A stretch of DNA of 64,000 nucleotides from the NCBI GenBank assembly GCA_016795505.1, contig JAEUHH010000050.1, positions 1 through 64,000 on the forward strand, written 5' to 3'. Both the position numbers and the translations under genes were made by a program. The DNA is from Verrucomicrobiales bacterium. GTDB lineage: Bacteria > Verrucomicrobiota > Verrucomicrobiia > Verrucomicrobiales > DEV007. Shown here piece after piece: positions 8,781-16,418 of this stretch; position 1 is the first letter of the stretch; the number at the start of each line of letters is the position of its first letter. Under the pieces are notes generated by a model. It was not told the DNA's origin and searched no databases. It saw nothing but the letters and a program-made list of their open reading frames with translations.

Positions 8781-10220
8781 TCAGGGAAGATCGAGAGCTT
8801 TCACGATCTCTTCGGCGAGCAGCCGGTTGGTCTCCCCGTTGAAGTGGGTGTTGACGTAAAATTTTTCCTTTTTCAGATCGCCCGGATAACGCGCGGCCAG
8901 GGAATCGAGAAAATCAAAATAGCGGTACCCCTGCCGCTGGAGGTGCTGGAGCATCGCCCCGTGCTTGGCGGGCTTGCCCTTGGCACGATCCTCGACATCC
9001 TGGGCGCTGGGCAGGAAGACGATGAGGGGCACGCGGCCGTCGGCCACGACCTCGGCGACGATGAGATCGAAGACGGCGGCGTTCGCCTGAAAGCCGGGGC
9101 TGCGGGGATGCCACAGGGAGACGCCATAGGGATCGTCGCCGGGCCGGAATTTCACCGGGGCATCGTCGACGGATCGGTTCCACAACCGGTCCCAGTTGCG
9201 GTCCATGTCCCGCTTGTCGGCAATGTAGCGCAGGGTGCGCACGACGGGATTCTTGGCGCCTTGCTGGTGGCTCCAGGTGAAGTAATCGAGCTGGTAGAGG
9301 CGACCAATCTCGCCGGCCTCGTCGGCAAGCAGCTTTTCGTAGTCGGTGAGGCTCTGGTAGGGATTCGGCTCGAGGGAGAATTTGCCGTCCGCCATTTTCG
9401 CAAAGGGCTGGGTCAGCGGCGTCATGGGGTCATCGGGCGAGACGAACGGGCGGAAGCAGTTGACGGTGCGCTTGTTATTATTGGTCATGAAGCCGATGAC
9501 CACGTATTTGCCGCCGAATTTCCGCCCGTTTTTCCGATACTGGAGCAGGGCTTGGGTGAGACCCGCACCGCAGATGCCGAGATTGAGCCACTCGGTGCCG
9601 GGCCTCAGTTGCTCGCCATGAAAGGGGTAGGCCTGATCATCGGTCACCTCGTAGCCGAAGGTGAAGGAGTCGCCGACGCAGATGAGCCGCTTGTCTGGAT
9701 CGGCCGGTGCCTCGGGATAGGTCTTTGTGCCGCGCAGCCCCTGCGCTCCGATGCTGTGGCCCTTCCACGAGTAGCCGGCCCGGTGGACCCAGCCGATCTC
9801 GCGATCGTAGATGACCGGACTGTCGCCGGAGAGCTGCGCCTGCACCCCACGCCGCGATTTCTCCGTGAGTTTGCTGGTGTCGACCGTCGTCAGTGCGTCG
9901 TCCTTGGCACTCATCAGTTTCACCCACACGAGGCACATCAGGTGCAGCGTCCCATACATGAAGGCGATCAAAATCAGGGAGAAGATCACCTTTTTCCCGT
10001 CCAGCCGAGCCGCGATGATCGCCCGGACCAGCGCCACGACGAGGAAGACCGCCGCAACCACGAAAAGACCGCGCATCGGCCACCAGATCGCAGAGGGCAG
10101 GCGGTCAAAGTAAAAGAGCGAAGCCAAGATCACGGCCACCGCCCCCCAGATCAGCCACACGCTCCGGCGGGATCGGCCGGATGGCGGAGAGGAGGTGGAG
10201 ACGGCGTCGCTCGATGGCAT
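8781..10220 (-). CDS. membrane-anchored SGNH/GDSL hydrolase
   Basis: 479 aa. Three N-terminal hydrophobic segments (about residues 22-38, 48-66 and 80-98) precede an extracytoplasmic SGNH domain. Block I is CVGDSFTFGYEV with the catalytic Ser; block II includes LNLGICGAGLTQALL; block III is FMTNNN; the C-terminal catalytic His lies in VNTHFNGETNRLLAEE, where Asn occupies the position often held by Asp. First gene of the cassette with carbamoyltransferase, SxtJ and DUF5989. The substrate is unknown; esterase or acyltransferase action on a carbamoylated product is an inference from context. Confidence 0.82.
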   Translation of the reverse strand: MPSSDAVSTSSPPSGRSRRSVWLIWGAVAVILASLFYFDRLPSAIWWPMRGLFVVAAVFLVVALVRAIIAARLDGKKVIFSLILIAFMYGTLHLMCLVWVKLMSAKDDALTTVDTSKLTEKSRRGVQAQLSGDSPVIYDREIGWVHRAGYSWKGHSIGAQGLRGTKTYPEAPADPDKRLICVGDSFTFGYEVTDDQAYPFHGEQLRPGTEWLNLGICGAGLTQALLQYRKNGRKFGGKYVVIGFMTNNNKRTVNCFRPFVSPDDPMTPLTQPFAKMADGKFSLEPNPYQSLTDYEKLLADEAGEIGRLYQLDYFTWSHQQGAKNPVVRTLRYIADKRDMDRNWDRLWNRSVDDAPVKFRPGDDPYGVSLWHPRSPGFQANAAVFDLIVAEVVADGRVPLIVFLPSAQDVEDRAKGKPAKHGAMLQHLQRQGYRYFDFLDSLAARYPGDLKKEKFYVNTHFNGETNRLLAEEIVKALDLP

Positions 10221-10319
10221 TTGGCTCGATCAAAAAGGGGTGCGAAGGGGCCGGATTCTACCTGCCAGCCCGGGGGTCGCAACCGCTTTCTCCCCTGCCC
10301 CGCGACCGGTCGCCATCGG

Positions 10320-10347
10320 TTGCACCCGGCCCGATGCGCTCTATGGT
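10320..10347 (+). promoter_or_regulatory. candidate promoter for kdsA, close to start codon
   Basis: TTGCAC (10320-10325), 16-nt spacer, TATGGT (10342-10347), then 6 nt to the ATG at 10354. It lies in the divergent space between the SGNH gene and kdsA. Confidence 0.4.
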
Positions 10348-10353
10348 CGGTCG

Positions 10354-11208
10354 ATGTCTCTCGATCCCGCTGAAGCTCATTTTCCCATCATCCCCGAGAT
10401 CGCGATCGGCCAGCATTCGCTGGGCGGTCGGGAGCCGGTGTTTTTCCTCGGCCCCTGCGTCATCGAGTCCGAAGCCTTCGTCCGCGACACCGCGCGGCGC
10501 ATCCGCGACATCGCCGCCGAAGCGGGAGCGCGCTTCGTTTTCAAGGCGAGCTACGACAAGGCCAATCGCACGTCGGCTTCCTCGTTCCGCGGCATGGGCT
10601 GCCGCGAAGGCTGCCAGTTGCTCGCCGACATCGGCCGCGAACTGGGCGTCCCCGTCACCACCGACGTCCACTCCCCCGAGGAAGCCGCGGTGGCCGGAGA
10701 ATTCATCGATGTGATCCAGATTCCCGCGTTTTTGTGCCGCCAGACCGACCTGATCGAGGCCGCCGCCGCCACCGACCGGGTCGTGAATGTCAAAAAGGGC
10801 CAATTTTTGGCTCCCTGGGACGTTAAAAACATTGCCGACAAGCTGAATGCTTTCGGAAACCTGAATTTCTTTTTTACTGAAAGAGGCGTGAGTTTCGGAT
10901 ACAATAACCTCGTGGCCGACATGCGGTCGCTCTACTGGATGCGGGAGCTCGGCTACCGGGTGGTATTCGACGCCACGCACTCCGTGCAGCGCCCCGGTGG
11001 GCTCGGTGGCAGCAGCGGCGGCGACGGCAAGTTGGCTCCGGTGCTGGCTCGGGCGGCCATGGCCACGGGCTGCGACGGCATTTTCATGGAAACCCACCCC
11101 GATCCCTCCCAAGCCCTGAGCGACGGTCCCAATCAGGTGCCGCTTGATCGCTTGGGCGGCGTGCTGAAGCAGTTGATCAAAATTCATACCCTGATTCACG
11201 AATCTTGA
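10354..11208 (+). CDS. kdsA: 3-deoxy-8-phosphooctulonate (Kdo-8-P) synthase
   Basis: 284 aa. Condenses arabinose 5-phosphate with PEP to Kdo-8-phosphate, the committed cytoplasmic step for the LPS inner core. Signatures: FFLGPCVIESE, FKASYDKANRTS, TTDVHSPEEA, IPAFLCRQTDLIEAAA, VKKGQFLAPWD, FDATHSVQRPGG and METHPDPSQALSDGPN. The Cys in GPCVIES, in place of the Asn of the E. coli enzyme, matches the metal-dependent class. The chosen ATG gives the standard N-terminus; longer in-frame starts overlap the divergent gene's promoter region. First gene of the kdsA-lptCAB run. Confidence 0.97.
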   Translation: MSLDPAEAHFPIIPEIAIGQHSLGGREPVFFLGPCVIESEAFVRDTARRIRDIAAEAGARFVFKASYDKANRTSASSFRGMGCREGCQLLADIGRELGVPVTTDVHSPEEAAVAGEFIDVIQIPAFLCRQTDLIEAAAATDRVVNVKKGQFLAPWDVKNIADKLNAFGNLNFFFTERGVSFGYNNLVADMRSLYWMRELGYRVVFDATHSVQRPGGLGGSSGGDGKLAPVLARAAMATGCDGIFMETHPDPSQALSDGPNQVPLDRLGGVLKQLIKIHTLIHES

Positions 11209-11295
11209 ACGGATCGCCCGATGGCCGCGTCTGAAAATGCCGGTCATCTGGACCGAGACACGCGCCTCCCCACCCTCCCCGACAAAGCTCCACCG

Positions 11296-11964
11296 ATGAC
11301 ACTGTCCCGCACCTGGTCTCTCGGCGCCGCCCTGCTCCTCATCGGCGCTTTCGCGGCCGCGTGGGCCAGTCGGCCCGATGCCAGGGGCCAGGATTTGGAC
11401 AAGCCCGCCATCGCCCGGCCGGAAGCGCCCGAGACTCCCGAGCCGGCTCCTGCTCCCCTTCCCGCCCCGGTGGCCGATACGCCGGTCGCCCCTGCGCCTG
11501 CACCGGCGGCAAAAGCCAGCGCAAAAAAGGACTCAGCGCCCACGGACGAGGCGGCTCCCGCAGCGGGCGGCATCCCGCCGGAAATGTCGGCCCTGTTTCC
11601 CATCGGACGCGTGTTCGAAGGCGTCCGCATCCCCTCCTATTCCGGGGACGCCCTCGGCTCGGTGATCCATTCGCAGTTCATGAAGCGTTCCGACGCCGAG
11701 CACCTGGAACTGGAGATGCTCGAGATCGTCGTTTACACCGCGGGCGAGCCGGACACACGGATCCTCACGGACCGGGCCGTTTTCGACACGGTCGCCAAGA
11801 CCCTCCGCAGCACCACGCCGGCCCGGATTCTGCAAAAACAGTTCGAAATGAACGGCGACCGGCTCATTTTTGACGCCAATGCCCGCACCGGCCATCTCTC
11901 CGGCAACGTGAAGACCCGCATCCACGACGTGGAGAGCTTCCAGAGCCCCGCCGCGAAGAAATAG
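11296..11964 (+). CDS. lptC: LptC-like LPS-export periplasmic protein
   Basis: 222 aa from this ATG; an upstream ATG at 11221 is possible. One N-terminal membrane anchor (SLGAALLLIGAFAAAWA) precedes a long Ala/Pro-rich linker (about residues 35-95) and a C-terminal beta-jellyroll-like region (GRVFEGVRIPSYSGD...LEMLEIVVYT...FEMNGDRLIFDANARTGHLSGNVKTRI). The last part resembles the OstA/LptC fold. It lies between kdsA and the LptA-like gene, as lptC does elsewhere. Sequence similarity is weak, so the assignment rests on fold-like pattern plus position. The Pro-rich linker is unusual for LptC. Confidence 0.7.
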   Translation: MTLSRTWSLGAALLLIGAFAAAWASRPDARGQDLDKPAIARPEAPETPEPAPAPLPAPVADTPVAPAPAPAAKASAKKDSAPTDEAAPAAGGIPPEMSALFPIGRVFEGVRIPSYSGDALGSVIHSQFMKRSDAEHLELEMLEIVVYTAGEPDTRILTDRAVFDTVAKTLRSTTPARILQKQFEMNGDRLIFDANARTGHLSGNVKTRIHDVESFQSPAAKK

Positions 11965-12027
11965 GCGTCACCCTTTTTCCCAACCACCCTCCCCCGAAAC
12001 CCGCACGCCCTGAAAGGATTTCCTCCC

Positions 12028-13359
12028 ATGAAACACCACTCCCCGACACTCGCCCGACTCGGCGCCCTGATTCTACTGATCCTTGTGGCCCTGCCGGACC
12101 TTTCCATCGCCCAGACCTCCATCCGCACCCGGATCAATGACCGGAATCGCGATCGAAGCGCACCCGCCGAGCCGCAGCCGGAACCCGCTGAGCCGACACC
12201 GGCTGCTGCGAAGCCGACCGCTGCACCCGCTGCGGCGCCGACCCCACCGGCTCCAGCCAGTTCAACCGCCCCGGCGATGGCCCAGAACGACTCTTCGTCG
12301 AATCGCTCCACCGTGGAGTCCATCACCTCCCGACTGCCCGCGTCCGTGATGGAGAACGAACGCGCCGCCGGCGTCGCCAATGCGGTCAAATCCCGCGTCG
12401 GCGATGAATTGGAGGGAAAAAGCACCGAGGAAGTGATCCGCGCCGCCCAACAGCGACTCTCCAGCCTGCGTGGCGGGGGATCGACGACGATCACTGACGT
12501 GCCCGCCGCCGCCGCGACAGCGACGGCTGCTACCGCAGCGGCAGCACCCGCAGCCGCCCAAGCTGCCCCGGTCGCCGCTCCAGTCGCCGCTCCAGTCGCC
12601 GCTCCAGTCGCCGCTCCGATGACGGCCCAGCCGACGACTCCCGCCCCACCCGCTGCCGCAACGGCCGCCAGCACCCCGCCCGCTACTCCCGCCGCGACAC
12701 CAGCAGCCGATGCCCCACGCCCGGCCGCGCCCGCCCCGGCTCTGATCGCCTCGCCCGGCGAAGTCCCGGCCCCCGTGCCGTTGCGCCCGAGATACGAAAA
12801 GGAGCGCAGTGCCAGTCAGGCGATGGAAATCGAGTCTGACGAATCCACCATGGACAACAACCAGCGGATCGTCACTTTCCAAGGCAACGTCTATGTCAAT
12901 CACCCCGAGTTCAAGCTCTCCAGCGATCATCTGGAAATTTACCTGAACGAAGAATCCAACCTCGACGGCACTCAGAGCGCCGCCGCGGCAAAGGAATCGG
13001 ACGACAACGCCCCGCCCTTCAAACGCGCCATCGCCACCGGCGGCATGGTCGAGATCGAAAAAATCGGTGCCGACGGCAAAGCCCAGATCGCCAAAGCCAA
13101 GAAGGCCGACTACGACGCGCTCACCGGAGACATCGTGCTCTCCGGCGGTCCGCCCACCCTGCAGAGCGGCACCGGCTTCATCAATCCCAGTTCGCCCGAC
13201 GCTCTCATCATCCTGCGCGGCAGCGGACAGCACGAGGTCAAAGGCGGCACCGGTGGCCGCAACAAATTCTCCATCCCGATCAAAGGCGGCGCCAAGACCG
13301 GCACCGCCCCCCTGAGCGGCAGCCTCGACTCCATCACCAATCGGAACGACAATCGCTGA
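12028..13359 (+). CDS. lptA: LptA/OstA-like LPS transport protein with long Ala/Pro-rich region
   Basis: 443 aa, against about 180 for typical LptA. A cleavable signal peptide (residues 1-29, ending LSIAQ) is followed by a low-complexity Ala/Pro region of about 230 residues that includes a 12-bp tandem repeat. The OstA domain follows: IESDESTMDNNQRIVTFQGNVYV, FKLSSDHLEIYLN, AIATGGMVEIEK, AKKADYDALTGDIVLSGGP, IILRGSGQHEV. In the Lpt system LptA bridges LPS from the inner-membrane LptBFGC complex to LptDE. The large disordered segment is odd and may span or tether in the periplasm. An AGGA motif 10 nt upstream supports the start. Confidence 0.83.
   Translation: MKHHSPTLARLGALILLILVALPDLSIAQTSIRTRINDRNRDRSAPAEPQPEPAEPTPAAAKPTAAPAAAPTPPAPASSTAPAMAQNDSSSNRSTVESITSRLPASVMENERAAGVANAVKSRVGDELEGKSTEEVIRAAQQRLSSLRGGGSTTITDVPAAAATATAATAAAAPAAAQAAPVAAPVAAPVAAPVAAPMTAQPTTPAPPAAATAASTPPATPAATPAADAPRPAAPAPALIASPGEVPAPVPLRPRYEKERSASQAMEIESDESTMDNNQRIVTFQGNVYVNHPEFKLSSDHLEIYLNEESNLDGTQSAAAAKESDDNAPPFKRAIATGGMVEIEKIGADGKAQIAKAKKADYDALTGDIVLSGGPPTLQSGTGFINPSSPDALIILRGSGQHEVKGGTGGRNKFSIPIKGGAKTGTAPLSGSLDSITNRNDNR
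12571..12618 (+). repeat. 4 x 12-bp tandem repeat in lptA
   Basis: Four consecutive copies of gtcgccgctcca (last base differs in copy 4), encoding repeated VAAP in the Ala/Pro-rich linker. A likely site of slippage length variation. Confidence 0.9.
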
Positions 13360-13379
13360 TCCAGCCGCGGCCCCGCGCC

Positions 13380-13410
13380 CTGACACCCTCGGCTCCGCCT
13401 CCCCTATCTT
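13380..13410 (+). promoter_or_regulatory. candidate promoter close to lptB start
   Basis: CTGACA (13380-13385), 19-nt spacer, TATCTT (13405-13410), 6 nt to the ATG at 13417. The spacer is long. It could be an internal promoter of the lpt-pts run. Confidence 0.3.
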
Positions 13411-13416
13411 TCCCGC

Positions 13417-14202
13417 ATGTCCAGCCCATCGACTTACCAGTCCGTTTCAGACCCCGACCTCGTCCACCATCAGGAGGAGGAGATGCTGCTCCAGACCCGC
13501 GGATTGGTGAAAGTTTATGACGGACGGACCGTGGTGAACGGCGTCGACATCAACGTGCGCCCCGGCGAAGTCGTCGGTCTGCTCGGGCCAAACGGCGCGG
13601 GCAAAACCACCACCTTTTACATGATCGTCGGCCTGGTCCCGCCCAACGGCGGCCAGGTCATCTTCGACGGCTCCGATGTGACCCGCCTGCCGATGTACCA
13701 GCGCGCCCGCCTCGGCATGGGCTATCTGCCGCAGGAGGAATCGATCTTCCGCAAACTCACCGTCGAGGAAAACATCATGGCCGTCATGGAGACCCTCGAC
13801 CTCGAAAAGGCCGAGCGCGAGGAGCGCACCCGCCAACTGCTGAAAAGCTTCGGCATCGAGCACATCGCGAAAAACGTGGCCCTCACCTGCTCCGGAGGGG
13901 AAAAGCGGCGCCTCACCATCGCCCGCTCACTCGTCACCCAGCCCAGCCTGCTGATGCTCGACGAGCCCTTCTCCGGCGTCGACCCCATTGCCGTCAGCGA
14001 GATCCAGAATATCGTCCGCAGCCTGCGCAAAGCCGGGCTGGCCATCCTGATCACCGACCACAACGTCCGCGAGACGCTCCAGATCGTCGACCGCGCCTAC
14101 CTCATCTTCGAGGGCAAGGTGCTGCGCGAGGGCACGCGCGACTTCCTCATCAACGACCCCGTCAGCCGCGAGCTGTATCTGGGGCAGAGCTTCCGTATGT
14201 GA
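13417..14202 (+). CDS. lptB: LPS export ABC transporter ATPase LptB
   Basis: 261 aa. Cytoplasmic ATPase that powers LPS extraction by LptFG. Walker A GPNGAGKTTTF, Q-loop LPQEESIF, Walker B LLMLDEPFSGVDP, switch His in ITDHNVRETL, and the LptB-typical ending YLIFEGKVLREG...YLGQSFRM. The ABC signature reads CSGGEKRRLTIARSL, with Cys where Leu is usual. The N-terminus carries about 20 extra residues before the canonical start, so an internal ATG at 13483 is an alternative. It follows the LptA-like gene by 57 bp. Confidence 0.95.
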   Translation: MSSPSTYQSVSDPDLVHHQEEEMLLQTRGLVKVYDGRTVVNGVDINVRPGEVVGLLGPNGAGKTTTFYMIVGLVPPNGGQVIFDGSDVTRLPMYQRARLGMGYLPQEESIFRKLTVEENIMAVMETLDLEKAEREERTRQLLKSFGIEHIAKNVALTCSGGEKRRLTIARSLVTQPSLLMLDEPFSGVDPIAVSEIQNIVRSLRKAGLAILITDHNVRETLQIVDRAYLIFEGKVLREGTRDFLINDPVSRELYLGQSFRM

Positions 14203-14220
14203 TGCCGGCACCGGCCCCCA

Positions 14221-14265
14221 TTCCGATCCAACAGGGTTGCATCGCCGATGCAACCCTGTCTCTCC
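14221..14265. repeat. palindromic interspersed element, copy 2
   Basis: TTCCGATC then AACAGGGT, with 14-bp perfect inner arms at 14231-14244 and 14246-14259 around one central base. The right outer arm is degenerate (CTCTCCGG). It lies in the 200-bp gap between lptB and hpf. No T-tract follows directly. Confidence 0.85.
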
Positions 14266-14402
14266 GGCTACCGGACCGCAGCTTCCGGCTTGGCGTTTGG
14301 TGCCGAATTTGCTAAACATCCCTGACGACCCGTTTTTTTCACCCGGCCGAGGCCGGACTCAACCCAGCCAAACCAAAAGAGCAACCCAACCCGATACCCA
14401 CC

Positions 14403-15011
14403 ATGCAGGTAGCCAATGTCAATACGCCCGTCACCGTCACCGGCCGCCACGTCTCCATCACCGAGGCGATCCGGGAGTACGCCGTCAAGAAAGTGCAGGG
14501 CCTGCACCTCGACTATCCGCGGATCATCGAGGCTAAGGTGCTGCTGGATGTCCACAAGAACTACCAGCACTTCGCCGAAGTCGTCCTCTACTGTGCGGAC
14601 CACATCACCATCGAGGCGGACACCACCTGCGAGGACATGTATGCCTCCATCGACCAGACTCTCAGCAAGATCGCCCGCCGCATGCGCAAGTACAAGACGC
14701 GGATGCTGAAGTCCCATCGGCCCAAAAAGCGCCCCATCCGCGACCTGCCCGAGATGGTCTATGCCCCCGAGATCCCGGAGGAACACCACGAAGAACCCGA
14801 GCCGCTCATCGTCCACAACGAAGCCTACCGCATCCGCCCGCTGTTCACCGACGAGGCGATCGAGGACATGGAAGTGACCGAGCGCCCCTTCATCGTATTC
14901 GAAAATGCCAAGACACACCGCATCTGCGTCGTTTTCCGCCGCAAGGACGGCGACTACGGCATGATCGACATCGGCGAAGTCGCCCACCAGGGCACGAACC
15001 ACGGCTCTTGA
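14403..15011 (+). CDS. hpf: long-form ribosome hibernation promoting factor
   Basis: 202 aa. The N-terminal HPF/RaiA domain (VTVTGRHVSITEAIREYAVKKVQ...YADHITIEADTTCEDMYASIDQTLSKIARRMRKYKTR) is joined by a linker to the C-terminal dimerisation domain (RIRPLFTDEAIEDMEV, PFIVFENAKTHRICVVFRRKDGDYGMIDI). Long HPF alone drives 100S ribosome dimers in stationary phase. In the proteobacterial rpoN locus a short hpf follows rpoN; here a long form follows lptB directly, apart from a palindromic element. Confidence 0.93.
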   Translation: MQVANVNTPVTVTGRHVSITEAIREYAVKKVQGLHLDYPRIIEAKVLLDVHKNYQHFAEVVLYCADHITIEADTTCEDMYASIDQTLSKIARRMRKYKTRMLKSHRPKKRPIRDLPEMVYAPEIPEEHHEEPEPLIVHNEAYRIRPLFTDEAIEDMEVTERPFIVFENAKTHRICVVFRRKDGDYGMIDIGEVAHQGTNHGS

Positions 15012-15052
15012 GCCGGCCCGTATCGCCCCGAGCCCCGACTGCCCTCCCGACC

Positions 15053-16015
15053 ATGCCGCAGCCTACCCGCCAGACCCTCACCGTCGGCGAATTTTACGAA
15101 CGCCACGCCGAGGAACTGCGGCTGCGGCTGGTCGGCAGCCGGATCGGCTTCGATCGGAAGATCTCCGAGCCCACCATCAACCGGCCGGGGCTGGCCCTCT
15201 CCGGCTTTTACACCTACTTCGCCGTCCACCGCATCCAGGTGATCGGCAAAGCCGAGCGATCCTACCTGAAACACCTCAGTCCGGACAACATGCACAAGCG
15301 GATCGAGGAGCTGTGCCGGCGCGCGATCCCCTGCATCGTGGTCAGCCGGGGCGACACGCTGCCGGACGAGTTGGTCCAGCGGGCCAACGCCATGGGCGTC
15401 TCGGTGTTCCAGACCTCGATGGTGACGATGAATTTCATCAACGCCGCCACCGTACGGCTGGACTGGGAGTTCGCCCCCACCACCACCGAGCACGGCTCCA
15501 TGGTGGACGTGATGGGGATCGGCATCCTGATCCGCGGCGCCAGCGGCACCGGCAAGAGCGAGACCGTGCTGTCCCTGCTGCGACGCGGCGCCAGCCTGGT
15601 GGCCGACGACACGGTGCGCCTGCGGAACATCGAAGGCCGCGAGATCGTCGGTACCGCGCCCGACCTGGGCCGGACCCACATGGAGGTGCGGGGGCTGGGG
15701 ATCATCAATGTGGCGGCGCTCTTCGGCATCGGCACTTTTCGGACCGAGAAGCGGCTCGACATGGTCGTGGCCCTGAAGCCGGCCGAGGAACTTAACGATG
15801 TGGACCGGACTGGACTGGACCGGAAAACCTACCCGCTGCTCGGCCTGCGCCTGCCGCTGGTGGAGCTGCCGGTGGCCGCCGGACGCGACATTGCCCAATT
15901 GATCGAGGTAGCCGCGCTCGACCAGAAACTCAAGTGCCTCGGGCACGATTCGGCGGTCGAATTCAACAAGAAACTGTTGAAAATGATGCGCGACCGTCGA
16001 AGATCGCTCGTTTGA
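15053..16015 (+). CDS. hprK: HPr kinase/phosphorylase
   Basis: 320 aa. ATP- or pyrophosphate-dependent kinase and phosphorylase acting on the regulatory Ser of HPr. The P-loop GASGTGKSE is at about residues 162-170, followed by VADDTVRLR, the family signature MEVRGLGIINV and the C-terminal AVEFNKKLLKMM. The N-terminal HprK domain contains RPGLALSGFYTYFAVHRIQVIGKAE. The ATG at 15053 gives the normal length; an upstream TTG overlaps the hpf stop. The ptsH start is 35 bp downstream. Confidence 0.95.
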   Translation: MPQPTRQTLTVGEFYERHAEELRLRLVGSRIGFDRKISEPTINRPGLALSGFYTYFAVHRIQVIGKAERSYLKHLSPDNMHKRIEELCRRAIPCIVVSRGDTLPDELVQRANAMGVSVFQTSMVTMNFINAATVRLDWEFAPTTTEHGSMVDVMGIGILIRGASGTGKSETVLSLLRRGASLVADDTVRLRNIEGREIVGTAPDLGRTHMEVRGLGIINVAALFGIGTFRTEKRLDMVVALKPAEELNDVDRTGLDRKTYPLLGLRLPLVELPVAAGRDIAQLIEVAALDQKLKCLGHDSAVEFNKKLLKMMRDRRRSLV

Positions 16016-16050
16016 GCCGGCCCCCCGGATTTTTTGCCCTTTTTCACGCA

Positions 16051-16317
16051 GTGGAAAGAGATTTCACCATCGTCAATCCCGAAGGACTTCACGCCCGGCC
16101 GGCCGCGAAGTTCGTGAAGCTGTCGAATCGATTCGAGAGTGATATCTGGGTGCGGCGAGCCGACGAGGAGGTGAATGGCAAGAGCATCATGGGCCTGATG
16201 ATGCTGGCCGCCGAAAAAGGCGCGGTGATCCGCGTCACCGCCAACGGCCCCGACGCCGACACCGCCCTCACCCGCATCGGCGAATTGATCCAGAGCGGGT
16301 TCACCGCCGAGATTTGA
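16051..16317 (+). CDS. ptsH: phosphocarrier protein HPr
   Basis: 88 aa from a GTG start, which gives the canonical N-terminus (VERDFTIVNPEGLHARPAAKFV). Both phosphorylation sites are present: the catalytic His at residue 14 (GLHARPA) and the HprK-target Ser at residue 45 (NGKSIMGLMML). Phosphate from EI goes to His14; Ser phosphorylation by HprK would gate it. No EIIA, EIIB or EIIC gene is present in the window, so a regulatory rather than a sugar-uptake role is possible. Confidence 0.94.
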   Translation: MERDFTIVNPEGLHARPAAKFVKLSNRFESDIWVRRADEEVNGKSIMGLMMLAAEKGAVIRVTANGPDADTALTRIGELIQSGFTAEI

Positions 16318-16418
16318 CGGCGATCGACCGCGCGCAGGGCTTCCCTCCCGATTTCGCAAGCGGTCGACGAACAAAAACGGCTGGCATTTTCCTGTTTCCC
16401 GTCTCCTTTTCCCCGTCC

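Noticed and set aside
8223-10373. 716-codon open frame on the plus strand opposite the carbamoyltransferase and SGNH genes
   Set aside because: High-GC antisense mirror; composition is that of a reverse-complement frame and the opposite strand encodes well-known families.
11590-11610. CCCTGTTTCCCATCGGA in lptC resembling half of the palindromic element
   Set aside because: Only one half, no partner arm; encodes LFPIGRVF that fits the protein.
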